Part shown: one piece after another, positions 8,585 to 19,958 of the stretch
Position numbering within the stretch: position 1 is the stretch's first letter
Layout: every line of letters begins with the position of its first letter
Assembly: GCA_022605425.2 (NCBI GenBank)
Contig: CM061249.1
Coordinates: forward strand, 930,001 to 994,000
Source: Hamiltosporidium tvaerminnensis
Taxonomy: Eukaryota > Microsporidia > Dubosqiidae
DNA: 64,000 nt
Reading direction: 5' to 3'
Made by a program: the position numbers and the translations under genes
The notes under the pieces: model-generated
What the model saw: the letters and a program-made list of their open reading frames with translations, nothing else
Told to the model about the DNA's origin: nothing
Databases searched by the model: none

Positions 8585-10894
8585 TCAGTAGGTATATATT
8601 TTAAGATTATAAGAATTGATTACTTCTTTAAATTGGTTTAATTCTTGATATAAATCCTTTGAAATTTCAATTCTTACTTGTAATTTAGCTATTTTCATGA
8701 GATTATATTTAAACCATTTAATTGGAAATGAAAAAGAAGTTTTGATTTCGAAGGATAAACTTTTCAAATGTTTTAAATTTGATAGGAATTCAATATCATT
8801 CTTTGTAAGAATATTATCATAAAAAAATATATTGTCAATTAAATATTCCTTTTTTATATCAAAAAGTTCTGAAAATGAAATTTTTATAAATTTACAATCG
8901 AGAAAACACAAACTTTGGATTTTAGTACAATCTTTCAGTGCTTGTTTATCATGTATTCCTATTTCAAATCTATTAATAGACAAATTTCTTAAAAAAGGCA
9001 ATTTCTTATCTAAAAAAAATTTCAAAAGAGAGCCCTCTTCGTATCCATTACCTATATCTAATTCGATTAATGATTCAAATCTTGAAATAATAGGAAGACT
9101 GGGTTTAAACATTTTCTTTTCGATTATTTTCAATTTTTGTAAATATTTTAAATCAAGAAATTTTTCTGTATCGGGATATGTAAATAAACATAGGCTAGAA
9201 TTTCGAATATATATTAAACTCTTCAAATTTGGCAAACTGTTTATAAAATAAAATATATCTAAAGAATTTTCAAATGTATTTCCAGATAGAAATACTTTTC
9301 TTAAAGATTCGTTATTAGTATATTTGCCTTTTGGAAACAGAATTGTACATTTTAATATAAATAATTTTTTTAAATTCGGGAACATCAAAATGTTTGTTAT
9401 AAAATTATCAGTTAATCTAGAATCTGATATTTGTAGTTTTTGTATATTTAAATTTATAGAAGAATTTGAAAGCATCATTCCTTTAATGAGAACATTATTT
9501 AAAAAAATATTAACTTTTCGAATCTTATCAAGGTTTATAATTCCTATATAAAATGTAAATATAGATAGATTAAAGCATAATATATTATATGAATACACTT
9601 TAAATACGTTAGGTTGACAATCATGAATTGTAATTAAATCTTTGTTTGATTTAGTAACTAAATCGATATTGAAACACGTAATTTTATACGGTTCGAGATT
9701 GGATTTTTCTAATAAATTTGAGGTGTTTTCATAGGAGGTTATTTCTGTAAATATATAATTTTGTAGAGCATTTAGAGATGCGTAAAACTGATTTGGGAAC
9801 CCAATGCGTTTAAAGTGAGAATCATAAAAGTAAATAGATTCTAAAGATCGCAACTTCCCAAAAAAAGTCTCTGAAAATGAATGAAACCTACAACGAATAA
9901 ATATTAAATTTCTTAGAACTTTAGATACTAAAATTTCAGTTATTGTTTCAAATGAAAATACATCATTCCAATAGTAGAAACAAAATTCTTCAACACATGA
10001 AAATAAAATATTGAGCACAGAGCATGGAATTTCACAAATAAATTTATCATAAAATAAAATAATTTTTCGAAATGTAAATTTTGCAAAAATAAGTTCGAAA
10101 CTATAAATAAATTCCGGATTAGTCTTTATACTCTGCTTTATTTTATATACTAAACTCGAATTCATATAAATAAATTCTGTATGAGGAGAATAGCTTAAAT
10201 CAAAATTTTGATTTAAAATTCTTTTTACTTCGGATTCGGATTTATTTTCCTGAAATATTTTCTTGCCAAAGAATTTGATTTTTCCAAATTCATAAAAAAT
10301 TATATTCAATAATGACGGCGATACACATATTTTTATATCAGAATTGAGTTCGTTATGTGATCCATTGCGATTAAAAATAGTGGAAAGTAAAAGAATACGA
10401 ATTATTCTATGAAAAACTTTGTCTTTTTGAAATTTAAATATATCAAGTATATGCAAAAATCTCATAAAATCATGTATAATAAAATTTTCTTTATATTCAG
10501 AAGCACCATCTAAGATTTTAATGAAATATAAAAAATCTTTATATGCTAATATCTTTTGATTCAAATATATTATTATATCTGATTTATCTGTATCAGAATT
10601 TTTAAAATTGAGTAGAAAGTCATTTTTATCTGCAATAATATATTTTCTGCATTCTATGCATTTAGAATGTTCATGGTCATTAAATTTCATCTTGACATAT
10701 TTAGAAGGAGTCAATGCACTTCTATCTGTGTGACTGAATTTCTCCTGTTTAACGTATTTTTCATCATAGAAGTGAAAAACAATTTTATTATTCGCCTTTA
10801 AAAAGGTAATTAAAATAACAATAATCAAAACTACACTTGTCTTTTCATTATAAATTGATTTCATTAAAATTTTTGCTGTAGAATTTCCTAACAT
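8585..10894 (-). CDS. Leucine-rich-repeat protein, probably secreted (LRR paralogue 1)
   Basis: A 769-codon frame. CCCT immediately precedes the ATG at 10894. A hydrophobic stretch at residues ~20-34 (VVLIIVILITFL) after a short N-terminus suggests a signal peptide or anchor. Then follow HFYDE (41-45), a CxxC pair at 79-82, and a mainly helical region. The second half has irregular leucine-rich repeats, for example FPNLKKLFILKCTI, LPNLKSLIYIRN, LPFLRNLSINRFEI and LKHLKSLSFEI. It is a clear paralogue of the protein at 24110-26434: same length, with HFY(D/N)E and CxxC in the same places and shared blocks such as HILDIFKF / RILDIFKF and SPSLLNIIFYEFG / SPSLFKHIFYEFG. Microsporidia carry expanded LRR families, sometimes exported to the host; that role is inference. 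It lies upstream of, and on the same strand as, the helicase. Confidence 0.85.
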   Translation of the reverse strand: MLGNSTAKILMKSIYNEKTSVVLIIVILITFLKANNKIVFHFYDEKYVKQEKFSHTDRSALTPSKYVKMKFNDHEHSKCIECRKYIIADKNDFLLNFKNSDTDKSDIIIYLNQKILAYKDFLYFIKILDGASEYKENFIIHDFMRFLHILDIFKFQKDKVFHRIIRILLLSTIFNRNGSHNELNSDIKICVSPSLLNIIFYEFGKIKFFGKKIFQENKSESEVKRILNQNFDLSYSPHTEFIYMNSSLVYKIKQSIKTNPEFIYSFELIFAKFTFRKIILFYDKFICEIPCSVLNILFSCVEEFCFYYWNDVFSFETITEILVSKVLRNLIFIRCRFHSFSETFFGKLRSLESIYFYDSHFKRIGFPNQFYASLNALQNYIFTEITSYENTSNLLEKSNLEPYKITCFNIDLVTKSNKDLITIHDCQPNVFKVYSYNILCFNLSIFTFYIGIINLDKIRKVNIFLNNVLIKGMMLSNSSINLNIQKLQISDSRLTDNFITNILMFPNLKKLFILKCTILFPKGKYTNNESLRKVFLSGNTFENSLDIFYFINSLPNLKSLIYIRNSSLCLFTYPDTEKFLDLKYLQKLKIIEKKMFKPSLPIISRFESLIELDIGNGYEEGSLLKFFLDKKLPFLRNLSINRFEIGIHDKQALKDCTKIQSLCFLDCKFIKISFSELFDIKKEYLIDNIFFYDNILTKNDIEFLSNLKHLKSLSFEIKTSFSFPIKWFKYNLMKIAKLQVRIEISKDLYQELNQFKEVINSYNLKIYTY

Positions 10895-11129
10895 AGGGTT
10901 AATAAATAAAATTGAATTTAATTTAGAAAATTAATTAAATTAAAATTCATGTTTTTTTAACCATTAATTTTGATTTAATTAATTTATTGTCAGCCGAAAG
11001 CTTTTTGATATTTAAAATACATTTTCACAATAAATAATATTTATTAGATTAAAATCTTGGGAATGACGATATATCTATCTTTGAAATACCTTCTTTCACC
11101 ATATTTACAATTTTTTTTTAGAATTCCAA
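10895..11129. other. AT-rich upstream region of LRR paralogue 1
   Basis: AT-rich DNA with T/A runs. Apart from the start motif I see nothing specific. Confidence 0.5.
10896..10898 (-). promoter_or_regulatory. CCC start-proximal motif, LRR paralogue 1
   Basis: The minus strand reads TTAACCCT directly before the ATG at 10894. The same arrangement precedes the other LRR gene. Confidence 0.6.
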
Positions 11130-12300
11130 TATTCATTTACATTTATTGTCGGCTCAGCCACTGAGATAGGGCATATAATTTATGGAGGTAATTATTGGAA
11201 TCCGTTTTTTTAGCACCATCTTCCTCTCTACTTGCTTGTTTAAAAAGGTTTTTTGTTTTTTAAAATTTTTATTCCCTTTCAATAGCACGAATTAATGCTT
11301 TCAAAGCTATTTTAGTCGTCTAGCTTGCATTCGATTCCTCTTCATCGATAAAATATGTCTTTTTAGACTATAGACCGAATATATGCCTCTATGTCTATAG
11401 GTTTTTGTAGCTCCCTTGGATCATCTTTAAGTATTTTATACCAATTCATCTAAGGTGTTATCTATAAGAAAAACTCTCCATATTAAATCATAAATAAGAT
11501 TTATTTCATTTATTATTATGTCATGCTTGATATTTCCTGAATTCCTCTGTTTCAAATTTTTGAGTTGAATCTTAAACGTGATTCTACTTCGACAAATGTT
11601 ATTTTAATTTGCCTCTTGTCGAAAAAGCATATATTGGTATATAATTCCGCATTTGACATCATAGTTTATTCTAGTTCTAATCTATCCTGTACATACTCTT
11701 CATTAGGAATTTCTTTAACAGAATGATTTCTATTTGTTTTGAAGACTTTAATTTATATCTATTCGGAAAGAGTAGGTATTGGCTCTAATTACTTCTTAAA
11801 TCGGTTATTAAAAAAGCCATAGATTTTTTGCTTGTTCAATTTCCAAATGACTTACCGTTTTACTAGACTAATTGCAGCGTTAGTCTATACACTTTTCGTT
11901 CTACATCCTAGGTTATATCCAAACACATTAAAACAATCGGTTTTTACTTTGCTGCTTCTATTTACTTTCGGAACTAGCTTTTGATTTAATCAATACTTTA
12001 CGAATGATTATTTCTAGCATCATATAGCCTTAAAATGTAGTTTTCTTTGTTCTATTTCGTTATGTGGAATTGCTGGTTGTTCTAATTTACCCTTGTGGCT
12101 CCTTTACCAATCGAATTTTACAGTAAGAAGTCATTTTTTACTACGGGATAGGATTTATTATTGTTCTTCATTCTTCGTATCGGTCATCTTGTAGCAGATG
12201 TGGCATCTGGATTTTCTGGCAATACAAAAGTTGCAAAAACATGATTTCGATTCAACCTATACATACCTATTCCAAGTCCATTGCGGGCAGGTATAGATGT
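11130..12300 (-). pseudogene. Heavily decayed RLE-type LINE, second copy
   Basis: On the minus strand, 11780-11620 matches window positions 25-180 (AAGTCTTCAAAAC, then a GAAATTC word and GAAGAGTATG). Downstream come frames resembling FFDKRQIKITFVEV, IDIEAYIRSIV and REEDGAKK, which match ILDKKKNKITLTEV, MNVEAYIQSIL and REEDGAKK of the copy at 14-746. Stops and shifts occur in every frame. The 5' half, 11800-12300, is too eroded for me to place. Its upstream edge is close to the outer breakpoint of the inverted duplication at 12308. Confidence 0.7.
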
Positions 12301-12419
12301 TTTTTAAATTCAAGGCTTGATGTATTTTGCTCGTTGCTACCTCAGTAAGACTGCCTCACCCAACCCTCAAATTCGCATACGGGAGTCGAACCACATTTAG
12401 TTGATATATTAGATACAAT

Positions 12420-13560
12420 ATTGCCTGTTGATAAGTAGTTTTAAATAAATTTTTTGTACTTATTTTGATGTGACATGGTTTTTCCATTTTTACAATACAG
12501 CATCTCTTTTTCCATAAATAAGAAACTTTTGGGTTTCTTTGCCATTTTCCATCATTTATATGTTTGTTTACATATCCTCCTTCTTAAGGTATGAGCTTTT
12601 ATCTCTCCCGGGTGATTTATGTTCCTCTTAATTGTTAATTTTTACTTTATTTTTCAGAATACATATTGTACTTCAATTTCATTAAAGCTCGAGTATCATT
12701 TACTTCTGAAAAGTCAAGAGCATCTATAAAAAATATATAATTTATCAATCAGAAAACGTTGTTGCTATGTATTATCGTTCTTTTGCTTTTTAACTTAGTT
12801 TACAGCTTAAAATAAGAACAAAAACACGAGAACAAGAGGTGAAAAACAATACCCAGGCATAAATACACCGGCTTGTAGCTTCTGCAACTTTTTTATTGAA
12901 ATTTCACTATTATATTTCGTATCAATAAATTTTCGAATTGAATCGATAATTCGGATAGTCCATTCATTCTATTAAATATGTATGCAAGTTTTATTATTTT
13001 TTGGTTCAAAATTGATCTATACTTCTCTGGATTGTTTCTTATATTCTTAATTAGTATAACATTAAGCAGAACCTGCTTTTTACTGCCTCCAAGATTTACA
13101 TAGTATCTAGTTGGTGATGGATGCCTAACCCCGCTTTCTATTTAATACAAACGACTTTTGCAACAACCTGTAGTAAGCTTCAGATGTTCAATATCTAAAT
13201 AGTTCATCTAAACTTCAGAATCACTTTGCTGTATGGTTTTAAAACGAGGTACATCAGCTAATAATAAAACTAGCTAGTCCAAGGGGTTCTTCTAAACCCA
13301 TGCTTTCTGCCTAATCATAAATATATTGTTAACATATAAGTTTCTAAATATAGAAATCCTATATACCAAATCCGGCGGCTTTTCCGCCAGGGTGCCGAAA
13401 AATAATATATATAAGCTCCTTGTGGACAGATAACAGAGCTCAAAAAGCGTCTTAAATAGATTCTATAACATATTTTTTTAGCGAGGTGCTTAAGTATTCT
13501 TGTTCTACATTTTGAAAATAAACCTATAATTATATCTTAATTACTCAGAGGCCGATTTTA
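12420..13560. other. Non-coding part of the left arm
   Basis: Every frame is interrupted. Moderately GC-richer patches (around 13050-13320) look like an old element, but I cannot classify it. The counterpart is about 35640-36780. Confidence 0.4.
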
Positions 13561-13911
13561 AAATCACATGTTACTTATTATAAAATCCTCCTCTGAAAAG
13601 GCCATACATACAATGGATTTTCAAAATGATTTCCTTCTTTTATACATTGTAGTTTTTTCAAATAAATATTCAAAAAGCTATTATTGTTTATCACAGTCTC
13701 AAAAATATAATTTTTCAATTCAAGTACAAATTAAATTCTTGCATAGATTTCTATATGCGTTTCGTTTCATTATTAGTGAATTTCACTGTTTTAGGTCGTT
13801 ATAAAAAAGAATATCGATTATTACAAACGATTAAAATTCTTGGTTAATAGCATTACGGCCCATTGTACACACTGGCATCTCAAATATTTTACTTTCTATA
13901 TTTTTCTATGC

Positions 13912-14127
13912 TTATATAAACTTCTCTGTATTTATTGTCTCGTTATAACATACCTGCGCAGCTTGTATGATATGTCGGGAATCCGTCATGGACTTATGAA
14001 AGGTGCATTTTAATATATTAACAAATCTATAATTAAGATTGGGAGCTTTTTTATCCGTTAATTTACCTGTGAATCTATCTAATACAAACCACATCTTCTT
14101 CAATTTGCTTTTTCGAACTTTATACAT
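13912..14127 (-). CDS. Short hypothetical ORF (71 aa), left-arm copy
   Basis: Identical in translation to 35061-35276. The product is basic (MYKVRKSKLKKMWFVLD...) with no motif I recognise. There is no CCC motif before the ATG. Identity between the arms shows only the recent duplication, so coding status is doubtful; it may be a remnant of an element. Confidence 0.25.
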   Translation of the reverse strand: MYKVRKSKLKKMWFVLDRFTGKLTDKKAPNLNYRFVNILKCTFHKSMTDSRHIIQAAQVCYNETINTEKFI

Positions 14128-14911
14128 TTTGTTTATTTACTGATCTTCCGGAATTATGTGTGGGGAGGATGTTGGTCAGAAGAACTGATCTGGAAAGAAA
14201 GATGAATGACCTATATCACTCTTCATAGTCACATTTTCCCTTATTCTGGCATTAATTCATTTCGTACTTAATTTTGTAACTGATTAAGAGGTATAAGCAA
14301 TGAATTTTACATTTTTAAATATGTGAGGTCTTTCCTGATATTTTGGGACATTCATACAAACTTTGTTTGTTAAGAAAAATGTAATTCAAGATACAGTTGC
14401 TGGTCTGCTGTTACAGAATCGACTATTTTTTGTATCTAATAGATTGATTTTCCTCTAAGAGAGCGCGAACACGGTTTTTTGTTATTTTATGCGATAGATC
14501 ACAAGCAGAGAGTTTAACTGATAAGAGGGTGTTTATAAGACAAAGGCAAGGTTTCCAGCTCATTATTTTGTATGCTATTTAGTGTTTGGTTTGGTGTGAG
14601 ATGTGTCCATTGTATTGAAATTCGGGAGTAAATAACCTCTGGGTGGGGGTTACTCATAATTTTGAACTACTATTTCGCTTTTATTTATCACATCAGTGTG
14701 AGTTACATCCTTTTGATTCTTCTATATACTTTTTTTTCTAATATTGACGTTTTCGAATTCAATAAAATTCGATTCAAAAGTATAATTTATTTTGAATTTA
14801 CAAAAAATTGAAAATATTCCGTGAAAATAAATTTAAACAAATTTGTTAAAAAATTTATACTAAAAATATTTGCTTTTAATGAATGAACTACAAAAACGAA
14901 AACATCAAATT

Positions 14912-16522
14912 TTAATTTCTATTTTTTTTAAGCTTCTCTATTTCTTTACGAAGTGCAAAAATTTCTCTCCTCATTTCTATTTTCATTTGAAACATAAAAT
15001 TTCTGAGTTCTTCAATTTCTATAATTCTGCGTTTACAACTACCACATGGAAATCTTTCATCTTTAAAATTATTTTTATCATCAAAATTATTTTTATCATC
15101 AAAATTATTTTTTGTATTAAAATTATTGGGATTTGTATGTTCAAAAACGATTTCTTTCTTTCTGAATTCAGAGTTTCCATTCGAATCAAAATCATTTAAA
15201 TTTGCATTTTCAATAAAACTTTCATTACTTCTCAACTCAGAATTATTGTACGAATTAAAGTTGATAGAATTCTTATTTACAGAAGAAGTTTCTTTGTTTT
15301 TAGACTTTGATTTTTCAGAATCTAAAAAGTCATCGTTTTTCTTGAAGTTTTCTTCGAAATGACTTTGAAATTTTACAGATGAATTTTTACTCAAATCTTC
15401 GTTTTTAATGAGAGAATCTTGTTTAAAAGAAATATTAGAATTTCCAAGAAAATTTTCATTTTCTTTTTTTAGATTTTCATTTCTTATATTTGGGTTTTTA
15501 AGAGTTGGATTTTCCATTTTTCTTGGTGATTTTGATTTTTCAACAAAACTTTCATTTTCACCAGAAAAACTCTTTTCTTCATTTCCACTCTTAGTTTCGT
15601 CTGATTTTTTCTCGTTTAAAAATATTTTTTTTTCAACAAAACTTTCATTTCTACTCGAATCTCCATCACCTTTACTTTCGATTGGTTTTTCAAAATCAAA
15701 TATTTTATATTCGCCTTTTCCAGAAATAAAAATCTCACTTTTTCCATTTTCAATATAAAATCTAAAAATTCCTTCTTCGTTTACAAAATAAAAAGTTTTA
15801 CAATTCAAAATTAAAACATCTTCTACAATATGCTGTTATCTTCGTAAAATTCTTTTATTTTTTACATCTACAAAAAATATTTCTCCTTTTCCATATAAAA
15901 CCAGTATCCCATCCAAACTTACCTTTAAAAATGAAACCTCCTTACAAATACTTTTAAATCCGCCTTCTATTCTATTATTAGCTATCATAAAAAAATGAAC
16001 ACTGAAATTCTCATCAATAATTAATAAACGATCAAGACAATGCTTTACATTATTTATTTTAAAAGGAAATTCTTGTTGCTTTAAATTTGAATTAAAAATA
16101 GAAATTAAAGTTTTTTCTGAAAATAAAAATATTTGATTTTCTGAAACGACAATTATTTTGTAAAAATCATCTTTGAAAATTTCACACACAAAAATAGGTG
16201 AATTTACAGAATCCAAACCTGTTTTATTTCTTTGAATTGTCAATTCTATTTTCCATAAAATTTTATTGCTAATATAAAACAAATAACTTTTTTCTTTTCC
16301 TTTGTACCATTCATATCTATCTTCGTCCATTTTCTTTATAAATCCTTCTGTACTATAAAGTGATCTGTTCATTATATAAAAGAGTTGTCCTTTATTATTA
16401 ATGAAGTAGTCTTCGACCAAATTTGAAGTATTAAATTCTGTAATGAATGATTTTTCTCCGTTTTTAGAAATTTTATAAAAAGAAAATTTTTGTTTATCTG
16501 TAAGTCTTGCAAGTATTGGCAT
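14912..16522 (-). pseudogene. Propeller/coiled-coil protein gene, left-arm copy, broken by a nonsense codon
   Basis: Same gene as 32666-34276. The frame opens at 16522 and hits TAA at 15836-15838 after 228 codons. The right arm has GAA at that codon (229), so a single G-to-T change makes the stop. Downstream the frame continues without a shift to 14912. The other protein differences from the intact copy are four substitutions (K/N, L/S, G/R, N/K), all in the low-complexity region. At least one silent change is also visible (TTT for TTC in the FNTSN stretch). A 228-residue propeller fragment could still be made. Confidence 0.9.
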
Positions 16523-16711
16523 TAAAGGGTTTAAAGATGCATTTTATAAAGATTTTTTTAGCAAAATAATTTTTAAGAAATTTACTTCTGAAATACTAAT
16601 TCTATTATAAATTTTCCTTAAATATTTAAAGATTTGGACTCAAATTTGTTATTTTTTCTAACAAATAATTTTTAATAAATTTATTTAATAAATCTGGTAT
16701 TTCAAATCGAC

Positions 16712-17380
16712 AGGGGCGGATAACCACATGAAAAAACCATCTGCTTGGTAATGAGTATAAGAATTTGGTGTGAAAAATCATTATTTGGATTTATGCTGAA
16801 AAAAACCATGCACCTTTTTTAGTTGTTGATAGGTGTTTGTATGAGGAGAGGAAGTCTAAGAAATGGAGAAACTTTTTCTACAAATTTATTTGTAGTTTTT
16901 TATGTAACTAGATAAGAGAAAGCGGCTGAACTTTTAGGCAATCGCCATGTAAAAGCATGAAACCCAAGCCTTAGCGTATTCGGGTTAGAAAACTTAGCGC
17001 CTGGGTGATATAAAAATAAACACATTTAAAGCCGGGAAAGCTAAGTAGCATGTTATAGCTGTAAGGCATGGCATTGCATTTTCTAGATGCATTCTATATA
17101 AGTCGCCGTGATATATTATAGCTGAAAGTTTATAAGGTTCGGAAATTGTGAGTATGTGGAAATGCTGCATAGTCTTGGTGTGTCTAGGGTGGGTTTTGAC
17201 CTACAATCACACTCCTTTCAACTGGCATTCACAAACTTCAGGGATCTGCCTCGCCTATTAATTGAGTTGTACACACTTATTAGATTAAAGGGTTTGAGAT
17301 GTAGGCATCGTAGGGGTACCGATAGAGTTTTAGCGTAACAGTTATTTATTCTAAACCTAGAACTGCCTTAATGTCATAGA
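16712..17380 (+). repeat. Dispersed repeat family A, copy 2, abutting the inner breakpoint
   Basis: It starts within a few bases of the end of the left arm (16707) with GGATAACCACATGAAAAAAC and the leader CATCTGCTTGGTAATGAGT. It aligns with 875-1520 in the opposite orientation. The internal GCGCCTGGGTGATATAAAAA block and the tail around GGTACCGATAGAG are shared with that copy. Confidence 0.65.
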
Positions 17381-17539
17381 AACAATATAAGACTTGCCAA
17401 GATCTTACAAAGATATGATATGTTAAATAAATTAGTGCAGTTTAAAAAAAATTTATTTCCGCATTAAAATTTCCGGAATTAAAAGCGATTAAAAATTCTT
17501 TTTATATGATACTTGTTAATCCTAGAGGGCTATTTATCA

Positions 17540-18430
17540 AAATCAACAACTGCAAATAAAAAACGACAATTACCTAGAGGCGCATTTTCCATTAGAACAA
17601 CACGATTTGGTCAAATCATGTTCTGTTGTAAATTAAACTTTAAGCGGGACAATTCTTTCTCTAGAATAATTTGTTTCCGCTGTTTGTTATATGATCAAAA
17701 CATACCGAATATTGTTTCAATACAATTGAAAACTCCAAAATTATAACTCATGACAAAATTATATCAGCCAAGAATTCTTATTTGAATTGCCATATGATGC
17801 CAAAAGAGAAATCCATGGTTTTCCAGATACAATTAGAGCAGACTCTATTAAGAATCAGATATCGCTAAAACAAAAAAATTGCTTTTAATTCTTGAAAAAA
17901 GGGGTGGACTTGGAGAAATAGTTGAATTAGACAAAACAGTTATAAACAAAAGTGCTATAATCCAGATCATCTTATTGGTCAACAATAGGTGTTTGTGCTA
18001 TTTCGAGAACAACAAAGAAAAATAAGTTCGTGAATTGTTCCAAATAGAACGTTGGGTGTTTTAAAAACCGATATATATAATATATCTCTTTAAGAAGTAC
18101 ATTATAGTACGTCGAACTTCATTCATACTTATCTATATTTAGAAATTATCAAGATTTTTTTCATGATTGAGTGAACCCTTCTGTAAATTTTGTATCAGGA
18201 TCAGGTATTCATACAAAAACAATTGAATATTTATAGTAGAGATATAAAAAGGTTCAAAAAAAACATAAATGTAACAATAAGCTTAAGTTGCATGATTAAA
18301 TTTGCGAATTTATTTTTAGAAAGAATCATCGATGCAGATTCGAAGTACATTGTTTTGAAAATTCTTGGAAGTTTATATAGTATAAAGTGGATTTATTTTA
18401 AAAGATTTAACTTAATATGAATATCATAAT
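17540..18430 (+). pseudogene. Decayed Merlin / IS1595-type (ISXO2-like) DDE transposase
   Basis: Pieces in shifting frames run in the family's order. SIRTTRF is an N-terminal block. GGLGEIVELDKTVINKS contains the first catalytic Asp. YNPDHLIGQQ..VFVLFREQQRK and VPNRTLGVL follow, then HYSTSNFIH. GSGIHTKTIEYL and RYKK match the TG-HT-IE-W-K block with the last catalytic residue (Merlin/IS1595 family knowledge). Several stops and shifts make it inactive. Merlin elements are known from microsporidia. I did not find convincing terminal inverted repeats. Confidence 0.65.
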
Positions 18431-19946
18431 AAATTTGTCATTTAAGGGTAAAAATAAAAAAGAAATCACAAAAAAGTAATTTATACCACCGTAATCAAAA
18501 GTCCAACCCTACACCCAATAATCACGTAGTGGTTTTCTATATTCTTATGATCTTTTTAATTCACTCATATTACTTCCCAAAATTATATAGAATTTAATAC
18601 AAACTGAATAAAGGGTCTTACTAAATTGAGGAAGATCAGTTGTTAATTGATCAAATACCTTGCATAAATATACTTAATATGTAACAAGAATCAAATAAAA
18701 TTACATTTCAAATGTTTCAACAGAGAATGTGCAAACATTAAACAATAAAACGCCAAATAAAAAATTTCGCTATAATACGCCAAATACAAGTTCTTGTCGT
18801 ATATTTTCATTTAATTTGATCCTGGTGTCATTAAAGAGATCTGATTGTAAAACCATTGGTTGTATAATGAGGTAAAAAGACTCTTATTTTTTTGAATTTA
18901 TATAAGTTTTTTAGAATTAAAATTCAATTCCTGTTGAGGATAACAGGAAGTTTTATTAAAAATTTTAGACCTCAAAAATTTACACCCTAGTTTAATAAAT
19001 CTATGCTTCTTTATAAATAATATTTCTAACACAGATCTTAACCTATTTTATTTAAATTTCTAAAATTTATGGTTAACCTTTTAGAACTTCTTTTAAATCC
19101 CAGTCTTTGAGCTTCTTTTGTATAGTTCCCGCATTGAAAAAATATGAATGCCATTAAACTCTCTCATAGAAAGTTTTTGAACCCAAGTAAGTCTGGGCTC
19201 GCGTCTTCATAAAAAAATTCAAAAAACTTCAATATTTAAGAGAAGCACGGTAAAATTAGATTTCTGCACCCAAATCAATCAGTAAGACGCCTGTATTTTT
19301 ATCATGATTGATGAATTTTCAAAGCTGATTCTTTTATTTAATCATGCCATATTCCTATAGTCAGTTTTACACCTCGATCGAGATTTCACATAAGATACGT
19401 CTTCTAGAATTTTAATATTTACTAGTTGAAGACGTATATGTATTTATGCAGGGAAACAATGATAGGTGTATAGAAACTAAAGATCTTACCCTGAAAATAT
19501 GAGTCAACGGGAAGAGTGGCCAGGTTTTAATAACATCAAACCAGAATTTCTATAAAAATATAAGGTTAGTGCGCAGATTTTAAACAACGAGTTCTCGATA
19601 ATCGATCTTAAGAAATATCAAAAAACAGAGTTGCGAAAAAGGTTTACATTTACAAACCCGAAGATAAACGACTTTTGAATTGCCAGAACTACGAATAGAT
19701 GGATGATGTACACCAAGATCTTGATAACCTGGATTATACGAAGCGAAAAGAAGGCTTCTTGGTCGATAAGGGTAAACATGAGTAGTAAACAAGAATAGGG
19801 TTTTTAATGACTCGTAATGCTACTTGCTAACCAGGTAAATATAATTTCAAAAAAGCAAGCTAAAAATTTTTCAAGTAGATGTTTTTAAATTCAACTTTTT
19901 AGAGGATTTTATTGCCATGAGAATATAAAGCTTTAAAAATAATTTA
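18431..19946. other. Intergenic stretch, no gene recognised
   Basis: AT-rich DNA. Around 19500-19800 base composition is more even and short frames occur on both strands, which suggests an eroded element. I recognise no domain. Confidence 0.4.
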
Positions 19947-19958
19947 GTTACTATTTTA
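19947..19958 (+). repeat. Left target-site duplication of the APE-type LINE
   Basis: GTTACTATTTTA, matching GTTATTATTTTA at 23056-23067 with one difference. It lies directly beside the A/T-rich 3' tail of the LINE. Confidence 0.55.

Larger units (their letters stand above)
12308..16707. repeat. Left arm of a 4.4-kb inverted duplication
   Basis: This arm is the reverse complement of 32480-36881. Homology starts at 12308 (ATTCAAGGCTTGATG, paired with right-arm position 36881) and stops at 16707 (TTTCAAAT, paired with 32480). Paired coordinates sum to 49187-49189, so only very few net indels exist; one is a T7/A8 run near 16555. Identity is very high over the gene and most of the rest. A patch around 13530-13605 carries many clustered differences. 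Besides the broken gene, the arm holds mostly AT-rich DNA and unclassified remnants. Confidence 0.95.

Noticed and set aside
13568-13804. 78-codon frame present in both arms (also 35385-35621)
   Set aside because: It has no motif or start signal and its beginning lies in the divergent patch. Presence in both arms only reflects the duplication.
19580-19792. 70-codon minus-strand frame in a more GC-balanced patch
   Set aside because: No domain recognised. Both strands show similar short frames, consistent with a decayed element rather than a gene.
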